From an uncultured Prevotella sp. (GTDB taxonomy: Bacteria > Bacteroidota > Bacteroidia > Bacteroidales > Bacteroidaceae), in assembly GCA_934120735.1 (NCBI GenBank), contig CAKOVA010000038.1:1-18374 (forward strand): a DNA stretch of 18,374 nucleotides. The letters are read 5' to 3'. The translations under genes were made by a program, and so were the position numbers. The notes under the pieces are model-generated. The model saw nothing but the letters and a program-made list of their open reading frames with translations, was not told where the DNA came from and ran no database searches. Shown one piece after another: positions 7,345 to 14,764 of the stretch (within the stretch, counting starts at the first letter, position 1; each line of letters opens with the position of its first letter).

Positions 7345-7432
7345 ATGATTTACCCCAGTTAGAGGTAGACTTTAAAAACGTTTGAGCTGTTTCAAATCGT
7401 TTGTAGCCATCTCTTTAACTGGGGTAAATCAT
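7345..7432. repeat. 88-base structured element closed by a perfect 17-bp stem (second of two)
   Basis: ATGATTTACCCCAGTTA (7345-7361) and its exact complement at 7416-7432 close a 54-base interior. The interior has its own hairpin, about 10 bp with one bulge: AAACG-TTTGA 7376-7385 with TCAAA-t-CGTTT 7392-7402, loop GCTGTT. It lies 23 bases beyond the asparaginase stop, between convergent genes. I see no promoter or U-run that decides between 3'-end structure and small RNA. Confidence 0.8.
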
Positions 7433-7455
7433 GCTTATGCTGGCAGATAGAAGGG

Positions 7456-8511
7456 TCAGTTCATGGTGACGTTTGGAGGAAGGGTAATCTCTCCTGCTAT
7501 CGATTGTTTCATCTTTCGGCAGATAGTATTATAGTCATCATATTGAGCCTGCAAAAACATTAACTTGGCAAGGGCTGCTTCAACGGTACTGTCGTAACCG
7601 CTAACAACACCAGCATTTTGCAATTGATACCCATTGTCATAACGCGACATCTCCACATTGCCCCATACGCACTGGCTAACATTGACGACAACGACTTCCC
7701 GTTCCGCAGCTTGACTAAGCAGATGGGTGAGCCATGGCGTCTGAGGCGCATTCCCGCTTCCGTAACTGCGCATCACAATGCCCCTCAAGTTGGGTACTTC
7801 AAGAATTTGTTGCACAATATCTTCCTGTAAACCGGGAAACAATGATAACGCCATTACATGAGGATCCATGTGTGTATGGGGAACCATAGGCTTCTTGAAG
7901 TTTGGCTTCAAAATAAGATGTTCATGATAGGTGAAGTTCACGCCCGCATCACAGAGGTGTGGAAAGTTGAAGGAATCGAAGGCATTGAATCCATCTGCAT
8001 TCTGTTTCGTACTGCGATTGCCCCGCAACAGACGGCCATTGAAATAAATACACACCTCTGGAACGATGGCTGTTCCGTCTTCGTGATGATCCGAAGCCAG
8101 TTCGATACTTGATATGAGATTTTCCTTTCCGTCTGTCCTCAACACGCCAATAGGCAGCTGGCTACCTGTTAAAATAACAGGCTTTGTGAGGTTTTCCAAC
8201 ATGAACGACAGGGCAGAGGCAGTGTAGGCCATGGTATCGGTTCCGTGCAGGATGACGAATCCATCATATAGTTCATAGCGTTCGCTGATGATGGTCACCA
8301 GCTTTGCCCACATGGTGGGTGTCATGTCACTCGAATCAATGGGCGGTGTGAACTGATAGACGTCAACATCTGTCTGAATCAATTCAAACTCCGGCACGTT
8401 CTCAACCAAATGATGAAAGTCGAGAGGCTCCAAAGCACCAGTCTTGATGTTCTGCCCCATGCCGATGGTGCCACCGGTGTAGATTAATAAAACTTTGTTT
8501 GTTCTTTTCAT
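7456..8511 (-). CDS. ansA: Type I (cytoplasmic) L-asparaginase
   Basis: The 351-residue protein has no signal peptide and closely resembles E. coli AnsA. It carries the first threonine motif YTGGTIGM (11-18, T15 nucleophile) and the second motif HGTDTMAYTASALSFMLENL (from 89, with T91 and D92). GSQLPIG (116-122) and RGNRSTKQNADGF, with the likely catalytic lysine at 169, follow. It hydrolyses L-asparagine to aspartate and ammonia; cytosolic type I enzymes usually serve growth on asparagine. Length is close to the family norm of about 340. The ATG at 8511 is the first in frame and puts the nucleophile at the usual distance. It starts 24 bases after the rlmD stop on the same strand, so it is probably the second gene of an rlmD-ansA transcript. 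The pairing has no evident functional logic. Confidence 0.95.
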   Translation of the reverse strand: MKRTNKVLLIYTGGTIGMGQNIKTGALEPLDFHHLVENVPEFELIQTDVDVYQFTPPIDSSDMTPTMWAKLVTIISERYELYDGFVILHGTDTMAYTASALSFMLENLTKPVILTGSQLPIGVLRTDGKENLISSIELASDHHEDGTAIVPEVCIYFNGRLLRGNRSTKQNADGFNAFDSFNFPHLCDAGVNFTYHEHLILKPNFKKPMVPHTHMDPHVMALSLFPGLQEDIVQQILEVPNLRGIVMRSYGSGNAPQTPWLTHLLSQAAEREVVVVNVSQCVWGNVEMSRYDNGYQLQNAGVVSGYDSTVEAALAKLMFLQAQYDDYNTICRKMKQSIAGEITLPPNVTMN

Positions 8512-8535
8512 AGTAGATTTGTTTTAGACTCTGTC

Positions 8536-9954
8536 TTAGCGTTGCTCAAGCAGTACCACATTCTCAACATGCGGCGTGTGGGGGAACATATCGACTGGCT
8601 GAACGGCCATTACCTTATACTGCTCATCCAACATTTGCAGGTCGCGCGCCTGTGTTGCAGGATTACAACTGACGTAAACAATGCGTTGGGGAGCTGCTCC
8701 GAGAATGGTTCGAACCACATCTGGGTGCATGCCTGCGCGTGGTGGGTCGGTGATGATGACATCAGGACGGCCATGCTCGGCGATAAATTCCTCGGTAAGA
8801 ATGTCCTTCATGTCGCCTGCGTAGAACTGGGTGTTGTGTATGTTGTTGGTTGCCGAATTGACTTTCGCATCTTTGATGGCATCTTCTACATATTCAATGC
8901 CGATGACTTCCCGGGCATCTCTGGCCACGAAATTAGCAATGGTACCCGTTCCCGTGTATAGATCGTAAACCAACTCTTTACCAGTAAGTTGGGCAAACTC
9001 GCGCGCCACGCTGTATAGATGGTAAGCCTGATTGGTATTAGTTTGGTAGAAACTCTTGGCTGCCACTTTGAACTTTAGGTCGCCCATGGTCTCCGTGATA
9101 TGATCTTTTCCCTTGAACACCACAACAGTTTGGTCGCCGAAGGTATCGTTACACTTTTGGTTATCCACGTATAGTAAGGAAGTTATCTGTGGAAAGGTGT
9201 CAGCCACATGCTGCAATAGCCCATGCGCACGCTGTTCATCACCCTCTTCTTGGAACTTAAACTGAACCAGCACCATCCACTCACCCGTGTTCGCACTGCG
9301 TATCATGATGTCGCGCAGCAGTCCCGTTTGTGCTCTCAGATCAAAGAAGCTGATGTCGTGGTTGATGGCATAGTCGCGAATGCAGTTTCTGATTTGATTG
9401 CAGAGGTCATCCATGAGCCAGCATTTCTCAATGGGATAGATTTTATCAAAGGCTCCTGTGATGTGAAAACCAATGGCATTCATGTGGTCATATTTCACCC
9501 CACCGGTCACCTCTTCCCAGGTTAGCCATCGTTTGTTGGAGCAACCAAACTCCAGTTTGTTGCGGTATTCATACGTCTTTTCCGACCCCATGATAGGTCT
9601 GAATTCAGGTAATTCTATCTTACCGATTCGCTCCAGTTGGTCGTGTACTTGCTTTTGTTTAGCCTTTAGTTGTTCTTCGTAAGGCAACATTTGCCACTTA
9701 CATCCACCACAGATGCCAAAATGTTGGCATGCTGGCGTTTGTCGCACATCACTGTATTTGATGAAACGTACCACCTCGGCTTCACAATAGTGGTGCTTTT
9801 TTTTGCGCACCTGTAAATCTACCACGTCTCCAGGAACAGCAAAAGGCACAAATACAACCATGTCGTCTATGCGTACCAACGACTTTCCTTCGGCGGCAAC
9901 GTCCGTAATTAGGATATTTTCTAAGAGGGGTAAAGGCTTCTTTTTTCTTGACAT
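8536..9954 (-). CDS. rlmD: 23S rRNA (uracil-C5)-methyltransferase RlmD/RumA-type
   Basis: The 472-residue protein contains a TRAM domain (about 8-66) and the iron-sulfur cluster cysteines in ACQHFGICGGCKWQ (C76, C82, C85; fourth ligand probably C178 in EKCWLMDD). It also has an SAM-binding motif DLYTGTGTIA (331-340), DPPRAGM (about 403-409), the catalytic cysteine in YVSCNPATQARD (C430) and the terminal general-base motif HVENVVLLE (E464). This is the RlmD/RlmCD family, which methylates C5 of 23S uridines (U1939 in E. coli); whether U747 is also modified cannot be told. An in-frame extension to 10086 exists, but I chose ATG 9954 (MSRKKKPLPL). The extra 44 residues are unlike the family and overlap the promoter at 9973-10004. 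ansA follows 24 bases downstream. Confidence 0.94.
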   Translation of the reverse strand: MSRKKKPLPLLENILITDVAAEGKSLVRIDDMVVFVPFAVPGDVVDLQVRKKKHHYCEAEVVRFIKYSDVRQTPACQHFGICGGCKWQMLPYEEQLKAKQKQVHDQLERIGKIELPEFRPIMGSEKTYEYRNKLEFGCSNKRWLTWEEVTGGVKYDHMNAIGFHITGAFDKIYPIEKCWLMDDLCNQIRNCIRDYAINHDISFFDLRAQTGLLRDIMIRSANTGEWMVLVQFKFQEEGDEQRAHGLLQHVADTFPQITSLLYVDNQKCNDTFGDQTVVVFKGKDHITETMGDLKFKVAAKSFYQTNTNQAYHLYSVAREFAQLTGKELVYDLYTGTGTIANFVARDAREVIGIEYVEDAIKDAKVNSATNNIHNTQFYAGDMKDILTEEFIAEHGRPDVIITDPPRAGMHPDVVRTILGAAPQRIVYVSCNPATQARDLQMLDEQYKVMAVQPVDMFPHTPHVENVVLLEQR

Positions 9955-9972
9955 CTTGCTTGTTTTGGTTGG

Positions 9973-10004
9973 TAAAATTAAGCTAAAATCTGTAATTGTC
10001 CAAA
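9973..10004 (-). promoter_or_regulatory. Probable promoter for rlmD-ansA
   Basis: On the minus strand TTTG (10004 to 10001) and TAATTTTA (9980 to 9973) are separated by 20 bases. The -7 box differs from TAnnTTTG only in the last base. It lies 18 bases before the chosen ATG at 9954. Confidence 0.5.
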
Positions 10005-10093
10005 CAATTTGATAATATTTTCTTGAAGAACAATTGAACTGGCTAACCATCTCAAAATTCATGTTCTTATCAAGCCTGTCATCCACATCTTTT

Positions 10094-10176
10094 CAATAGC
10101 ATGTAGATTGGCGTGTAAAGTCAATGAGTTTGACCTTGAAAAGCATTGACTTTGGAGGCCAAACTCAATGCTATTG
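10094..10176. repeat. Nested and crossing inverted repeats of the AAAGTCAATG/CATTGACTTT type (copy B)
   Basis: Three inverted repeats share 83 bases. The outer pair is CAATAGCAT (10094-10102) with ATGCTATTG (10168-10176). A second is AAAGTCAATG (10117-10126) with CATTGACTTT (10144-10153). A third is GAGTTTG (10126-10132) with CAAACTC (10160-10166). All arms are perfect. The second and third cross each other, so they cannot form as one simple hairpin. The words resemble the repeats at 2357-2455 and 18048-18150. Confidence 0.75.
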
Positions 10177-10185
10177 GCAGGCATG

Positions 10186-10226
10186 AAAAATATAAAAACG
10201 GCAAGATGTCATGCATCTTGCCGTTT
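10186..10226 (-). terminator. Minus-strand intrinsic terminator
   Basis: A perfect 13-bp stem (AAACGGCAAGATG 10196-10208 with 10214-10226) has loop TCATG. Read on the minus strand it is followed by TTTTTATATTTTT (10198 to 10186). The plus strand has no T-run after it. It lies 422 bases past the transporter stop, so it ends either a long 3' UTR or an unrecognised minus-strand transcript, and it insulates rlmD. Confidence 0.8.
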
Positions 10227-10530
10227 GGTATTAATAACTCTCTGTGGTTAAGTTATATATGAATATTTGAAAAAGTTAAACTGAAACGTTATTCTTTTGT
10301 TCTTATTTCTATACTGAAAGCTTTTAATTGCCGTCTTTTGGAAATATTCTGATAAAAAAAGTGAACAAACTTTTGCGCATATTCTCTTCAACAATGTTGG
10401 CTTTGATTGAGTGAAGGCTAGTTTAAAATGTATTGAAAGTTACCTGACGGTTAGGCCAATCTTAGTTGATACATGCGCATTATATGATAGCTTGATAGTT
10501 CCCATCATGATAACTTAAGCAAAACGAGTG
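10227..10530. other. Intergenic stretch, no gene recognised
   Basis: AT-rich. It contains only very short frames, for example an 18-codon minus-strand frame starting MRKSLFTFFIRIF, with no family resemblance. Near-consensus -7 boxes occur on the minus strand (TAACTTTC, TAACTTTT) without matching -33 elements. It lies between a hairpin and an intrinsic terminator, so a non-coding transcript is possible but unsupported. Confidence 0.5.
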
Positions 10531-10621
10531 AAATTAATTTAGCATATCAATCATTCTGCACAAAGATTTGTTGGTGATGAAGTTTACATCTTACAGACTG
10601 ACTAATATGCTAAATTAATTT
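10531..10621. repeat. 91-base element with 17-bp perfect terminal inverted repeats
   Basis: AAATTAATTTAGCATAT (10531-10547) and its exact complement (10605-10621) flank the element. Partial pairing continues inward, with about 26 of the first 30 positions paired. It starts 27 bases after the transporter stop on the minus strand and is followed there by CACTCGTTTTG, only a weak T-run. It is probably a 3'-end hairpin. No target-site duplication is visible to mark it as a mobile element. Confidence 0.75.
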
Positions 10622-10647
10622 GATAAACGGTAATATCCTAATTTACA

Positions 10648-12336
10648 TCATCCGCAGCAGAATAGAACAATGAGCTGTGCTGTGAAGATTCGGAGGAACA
10701 TGCTTAACGGATAAACAGTGGAATAACCCGTTGATGGTGCGTCATGCGAACAAACTTGATTGGCGTATGCCAGTGCAGGTGGATCGGTATAAGTACCAGC
10801 TATCATGCCCATAATGGTGAAATAGTTGAATTTGTACTTCAAGCGGGCAATGGTGCCGACAATAAGAATGGGTATGACCGTTATGAGAACGCCTGTGTAG
10901 ACGTACTTCAATCCGTCACCTTGAACGACGGTGTTAACAAATCCATCCCCGGCTTTGATACCAACACTGGCTAAAAAAAGAACCAAACCAATCTCGCGCA
11001 GCATCATGTTAGCCGATGTTGTGGTATAAGTCACTAGCTTCATTCTATAGCCGTAGCGCCCAATCAAGATAGCGATGATCAACGGACCGCCTGCAAGACC
11101 CAGTTTCAAGGGCACAGGCATGCCAGGAATGGCAATGGGGAAACTACCAAAGAGGATTCCTATAAAGATACCAATGAAGATGGTTGCAATGTTAGGTGCG
11201 TTGAGTCGTCGCATGGAGTTGCCCATCATGCGTTCTACGCGATTGACGTTTTCTTCATGTCCTACCATCATGATACGGTCGCCTACATGCAGGTGAAGGT
11301 CATGACTGGCAAACAAGTCGATGCCTTGACGCGTGATTCTCGTGATGTTAACACCGTAAATACTGGAGAAATGCATCTTGCTCAGTACTTTTCCATTCAT
11401 CGACGGATTTGTGATGACTACTCGTTTAGAAATCATCGGTTGTTTCTTTTCTTCTTCAACCCAAGGCAACTCTGCAACATGTCCAAAGCTCTTGATGACC
11501 TCAGCGTCTGACTCAGCACAAACGATGAGCATCTCGTCGCCTTTGTGCACCACGGTTTCACCATTTGGTATCTGGATGACGTCATCATGTTTCAGCCTCG
11601 AACAGATGAATTCACGATTCAGAAATTCTGAAATCTCATGCAACGACCTTCCCTCGATGTAGGAGTTGTCCACGCTAAGACGAATTTGGCACGGTTTGAC
11701 AGACGTGTTTTCTTCTTCTGTTTGCATCAGTTTGTCTTCTTCTTCATTCAAGTTTATTTTGCAAATGAAGCGTATGGCAATGGTTGCAGCGATGATACCC
11801 AACACGCCAAGAGGATAAGCGCAGGCATACCCACTGGCTATTTGTGGAACGTTACCATTTGTAAAAACAGAGGTGAGCGCCTCGTTAGCAGCGCCCAAGC
11901 CTGGGGTATTGGTTACGGCACCATAAAGTGTTCCTACCATCATAGGCAGATTGGTCGCATCAGAGGTGTCGAAAAAGATGAAATAACAGGCAAACATCAC
12001 GGCGATGTTGAGCAAAACAGCCGTTGTGGCAAGCATGTTGAGGGTGACACCCCCACGCTTGAAACTTTCAAAAAAGCCAGGACCTACTTGTAATCCGATG
12101 CAGAAAACGAATAGAATCAGACCAAAATCCTGAATGAATGTCAGCAGACTGACAGGTGCGGTGAACCCAATGTGCCCCGCAACAATGCCGGCAAAGAGCA
12201 CGAAGGTAACGCCCAAGGAAATGCCACCAATCTTGACTTTTCCCAATAAAACGCCAACAGCGATGACACTTGCGTAGAGTAAAACAATGTGTGCAACAGA
12301 CTCGTTGTTGGTAAACAATTCAATTATCCAGTCCAT
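10648..12336 (-). CDS. AspT/YidE-type membrane transporter with two TrkA-C (RCK_C) domains
   Basis: The 562-residue protein has a duplicated plan. An N-terminal membrane block (about 15-190) holds [19 protein letters not shown] (71-89) and [20 protein letters not shown] (135-154). Two cytosolic TrkA-C regulatory domains follow at about 213-292 and 300-372. A C-terminal membrane block (about 380-562) contains the equivalent repeats [18 protein letters not shown] (449-466) and [17 protein letters not shown] (510-526). This is the aspartate:alanine exchanger (AspT/YidE/YbjL) family layout. Most members have no known substrate, so I do not assign one. I chose ATG 12336 ([11 protein letters not shown]) because an earlier in-frame start at 12378 would overlap the end of proS. 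It begins 16 bases after the proS stop, so it is probably co-transcribed with proS. Confidence 0.9.
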   Translation of the reverse strand: MDWIIELFTNNESVAHIVLLYASVIAVGVLLGKVKIGGISLGVTFVLFAGIVAGHIGFTAPVSLLTFIQDFGLILFVFCIGLQVGPGFFESFKRGGVTLNMLATTAVLLNIAVMFACYFIFFDTSDATNLPMMVGTLYGAVTNTPGLGAANEALTSVFTNGNVPQIASGYACAYPLGVLGIIAATIAIRFICKINLNEEEDKLMQTEEENTSVKPCQIRLSVDNSYIEGRSLHEISEFLNREFICSRLKHDDVIQIPNGETVVHKGDEMLIVCAESDAEVIKSFGHVAELPWVEEEKKQPMISKRVVITNPSMNGKVLSKMHFSSIYGVNITRITRQGIDLFASHDLHLHVGDRIMMVGHEENVNRVERMMGNSMRRLNAPNIATIFIGIFIGILFGSFPIAIPGMPVPLKLGLAGGPLIIAILIGRYGYRMKLVTYTTTSANMMLREIGLVLFLASVGIKAGDGFVNTVVQGDGLKYVYTGVLITVIPILIVGTIARLKYKFNYFTIMGMIAGTYTDPPALAYANQVCSHDAPSTGYSTVYPLSMFLRIFTAQLIVLFCCG

Positions 12337-12352
12337 TTTTATGGTTTTATAA

Positions 12353-13834
12353 TTAATAACTGCGAGCGATGATGACACGATGTTTAGCTGGTTTACCTGA
12401 AACCATGTCTACACCTGATGTTTGTTCAAAGCCAAATGGGACACAGCGAATGGTTGCTTGTGTCTCTTCTTTAATCTTAGCCTCGGTTTCTTCGGTTCCA
12501 TCCCAGTGACAAAGGAAGAAACCACCATCTTTTATCTTTTCTTTAAACTCATCATAGTTATCGCATTCATAAATACGAGCATCACGATAATCTTTTGCTT
12601 TCTTCAGAATGTTTGCTTGAATGTCGTCAAGTAGCTTGTGGATGTAATCGGTCAATCCTTCAACAGGGATGGTTTCTTTCTCTAAAGTGTCGCGGCGCAT
12701 CACTTCAATCGTGTTGTTCTCAAGATCTCTGCCACCCATAACAAGGCGAACAGGAACACCTTTTAACTCGTAATCCGCAAACTTGAATCCTGGACGTTTG
12801 TTGTTGCTGTCATCGTATTTCACGGTGATGCCAAGCTTTTTCAAGTCCTCCATAAACGGATTCAACTTATCAGAAATGGCCTTATGCTGTTCCTCATTCT
12901 TAGCAATAGGAATGATGACGACCTGTATGGGGGCCAGCTTTGGAGGCAATACCAAACCATTATCATCAGAGTGGGTCATGATGAGTGCGCCAATCAGTCG
13001 TGTAGATACACCCCAACTTGTCGCCCATACATACTCTGGTTTGTTCTCCTTATTCAAATAGGTGACATCAAATGATTTGGCAAAGTTTTGACCTAAGAAA
13101 TGACTGGTACCGCTCTGTAGTGCTTTTCCGTCTTGCATCATGGCCTCAATGGTATAAGTGTCCAAGGCTCCTGCAAAGCGTTCGGTTTCGCTTTTCACGC
13201 CTTGTACCACGGGAACGGCCATCCATTGTTCTGCAAAATCGGCATATACCTTGAGCATCTTCTGTGCTTCTTCTTCAGCTTCCTCACGCGTTGCGTGGGC
13301 TGTGTGGCCTTCTTGCCATAAAAATTCTGAGGTTCTCAGGAATGGACGTGTGCGCATTTCCCACCTCATGACGTTGCACCACTGGTTGCACATCAATGGC
13401 AGGTCGCGCCAAGACTGTATCCAGTTCTTATACGTATTCCATATAATGGTTTCTGAGGTAGGGCGGATAATCAGCTCTTCTTCCAGTTTTGCAGCGGGAT
13501 CTACTTCCACACTGTCGCCTGTTTCTGATGATTTAAGTCGGTAGTGTGTAACAACCGCGCATTCTTTCGCAAACCCTTTCACGTGTTCAGCCTCACGACT
13601 CAGGAATGATTTGGGTATTAAAAGAGGGAAATAGGCATTTTGTGCTCCTGTTTCCTTAAACATCTTGTCTAGCTGTTGCTGCATTTTTTCCCAGATGGCG
13701 TAGCCGTATGGCTTGATGACCATGCAGCCACGCACTGCCGATTGTTCAGCCAGATCGGCCTTAACAACCAAATCGTTATACCACAGACTATAGTTTTCAG
13801 ACCTTTTGGTCAAATCTTTTAATTCTTTTGCCAT
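12353..13834 (-). CDS. proS: Prolyl-tRNA synthetase, archaeal/eukaryal-type (class II, no INS editing domain)
   Basis: The 493-residue class II synthetase has motif 1 around [17 protein letters not shown] (36-52), RPTSETII (124-131), motif 2 [20 protein letters not shown] (160-179) and motif 3 [12 protein letters not shown] (275-286). An anticodon-binding domain (about 301-400) and the C-terminal extension ending in RSY follow. The catalytic core is continuous, with no bacterial INS insertion, so this is the archaeal/eukaryal-like ProS used by Bacteroidota. It attaches proline to tRNA-Pro in the cytoplasm. The C-terminal domain of this type often binds zinc through four cysteines. Here only C442 and C464 lie near, and the usual CxxC-like positions read DGTEETE and GVDMVSG, so zinc binding is doubtful. 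The start at 13834 is the first in-frame ATG. A -7 box lies 102 bases upstream, and the transporter follows 16 bases downstream. Confidence 0.96.
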   Translation of the reverse strand: MAKELKDLTKRSENYSLWYNDLVVKADLAEQSAVRGCMVIKPYGYAIWEKMQQQLDKMFKETGAQNAYFPLLIPKSFLSREAEHVKGFAKECAVVTHYRLKSSETGDSVEVDPAAKLEEELIIRPTSETIIWNTYKNWIQSWRDLPLMCNQWCNVMRWEMRTRPFLRTSEFLWQEGHTAHATREEAEEEAQKMLKVYADFAEQWMAVPVVQGVKSETERFAGALDTYTIEAMMQDGKALQSGTSHFLGQNFAKSFDVTYLNKENKPEYVWATSWGVSTRLIGALIMTHSDDNGLVLPPKLAPIQVVIIPIAKNEEQHKAISDKLNPFMEDLKKLGITVKYDDSNNKRPGFKFADYELKGVPVRLVMGGRDLENNTIEVMRRDTLEKETIPVEGLTDYIHKLLDDIQANILKKAKDYRDARIYECDNYDEFKEKIKDGGFFLCHWDGTEETEAKIKEETQATIRCVPFGFEQTSGVDMVSGKPAKHRVIIARSY

Positions 13835-13936
13835 GTTATCTTGATGAATAGTTATTTTCTTCTATAATAGGGAAAATCATATTACATTTTAGTGATATCC
13901 CTTTTGACCATAAGTTTGTATTGCTTAAATTTGTCG

Positions 13937-13944
13937 CAAAATTA
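13937..13944 (-). promoter_or_regulatory. -7 promoter box for proS
   Basis: On the minus strand this reads TAATTTTG, a perfect TAnnTTTG match. It gives a leader of about 95 bases to the proS ATG at 13834. No clear TTTG is seen at -33. Confidence 0.5.
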
Positions 13945-13987
13945 CAAAAAATTGTTGACTTGGGCATGATAATGCAATAAAAAGAAT

Positions 13988-13995
13988 TATCTTTG
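13988..13995 (+). promoter_or_regulatory. -7 promoter box for the OmpA-like lipoprotein gene
   Basis: TATCTTTG matches TAnnTTTG exactly and lies 33 bases before the ATG at 14029. The expected -33 region coincides with that of the divergent proS promoter and contains the small inverted repeat GCAT-GATA-ATGC (13964-13975). Confidence 0.6.
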
Positions 13996-14028
13996 CAATT
14001 ATAAATATAAACACAAAACTGAGTGATT

Positions 14029-14706
14029 ATGAAGAAAATGAAATTTATGACATTGGCTCTTTGCCTTTTAACCGTCTTTAGTTGTTCTACAAAACAGGGA
14101 ACCGGAGCTTTGGCAGGTGCTGGCGGTGGAGCCGTCTTAGGAGCCATTATTGGCAAGATAGCTGGTAACGCTGGCGTTGGAGCTGCCATCGGTGGCGCAG
14201 TAGGAGCAGGCGCTGGTGCTATGATTGGCCGTCACATGGACAAGGTAGCGAAAGAAACAGCAGCGCAAGTTGAGAATGCTAAGGTAGAAGAGGTGAAAGA
14301 CAAAAATGGCCTTGACGCCGTTAAGGTTACCTTTGACAGCGGCATTTTGTTCGCTAGCAGTAAGGCTAATTTAAATCAAACCAGCAAGAATGAGCTGGCA
14401 AAGTTCTCTACCGTTTTGAAGAAAAACAAGGATTGTCACATTGATGTCTATGGACATACCGACTCAACTGGTAATGATGGCATCAACATTCCATTGAGTA
14501 ATGACCGCGCCCGCAGCGTGGTGAACTACCTCAAGAGTTGTGGTGTTCCGTCCAGCCAGTTCCAGAATGTTGTAGGACAGGGCAGTACACAGCCCGTAGC
14601 CGACAATGGCACCAAGGCCGGACGACAGCTCAACCGCCGCGTGGAAGTGTTCCTCTATGCCAGTCCGGCTATGGTTGAAGCTGCAAATGCTGGAACTCTT
14701 AACTAA
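14029..14706 (+). CDS. Outer-membrane lipoprotein with glycine zipper and OmpA C-terminal domain
   Basis: The 225-residue precursor carries a lipoprotein signal peptide with lipobox TVFSC, so Cys19 would be lipidated. Residues about 24-67 are a glycine-zipper segment rich in GxxxG (GALAGAGGGAVLGAIIGKIA). The OmpA-like peptidoglycan-binding domain spans about 97-210, with VYGHTDSTGND (140-150, D145), NIPLSNDRARSVVNYL (153-168, R160/R162) and GRQLNRRVEVFL. Proteins of this plan sit at the outer membrane and tether it to peptidoglycan; the glycine zipper suggests membrane insertion or oligomers. I chose ATG 14029, which places a standard charged N-region (MKKMKF) before the hydrophobic core; a GTG at 14023 would add two residues. 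The gene has its own -7 box and is followed 22 bases later by a terminator hairpin. The peptidoglycan glycosyltransferase next door fits an envelope role. Confidence 0.93.
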   Translation: MKKMKFMTLALCLLTVFSCSTKQGTGALAGAGGGAVLGAIIGKIAGNAGVGAAIGGAVGAGAGAMIGRHMDKVAKETAAQVENAKVEEVKDKNGLDAVKVTFDSGILFASSKANLNQTSKNELAKFSTVLKKNKDCHIDVYGHTDSTGNDGINIPLSNDRARSVVNYLKSCGVPSSQFQNVVGQGSTQPVADNGTKAGRQLNRRVEVFLYASPAMVEAANAGTLN

Positions 14707-14728
14707 TAAAACATTAGGTAATATTTAT

Positions 14729-14755
14729 AAGGGGTGCTACAAGGTACCCCTTTTT
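14729..14755 (+). terminator. Intrinsic terminator or attenuator between the OmpA-like lipoprotein gene and mtgA
   Basis: AAGGGGTGC (14729-14737) pairs with GTACCCCTT (14744-14752) through 9 bp including one G-U; the loop is TACAAG. A T-run occupies 14751-14755. The mtgA ATG follows after only 9 bases, leaving no room for a promoter. Confidence 0.75.
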
Positions 14756-14764
14756 CGTTGAAAC

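Noticed and set aside
9955..10086. N-terminal extension of RlmD by 44 residues
   Set aside because: It has no family resemblance and overlaps the probable promoter at 9973-10004; the TRAM domain begins shortly after ATG 9954.
10531..10621. Insertion sequence or MITE
   Set aside because: No transposase and no target-site duplication are seen; a transcript-end hairpin explains the position 27 bases after a stop codon equally well. Kept only as a repeat.
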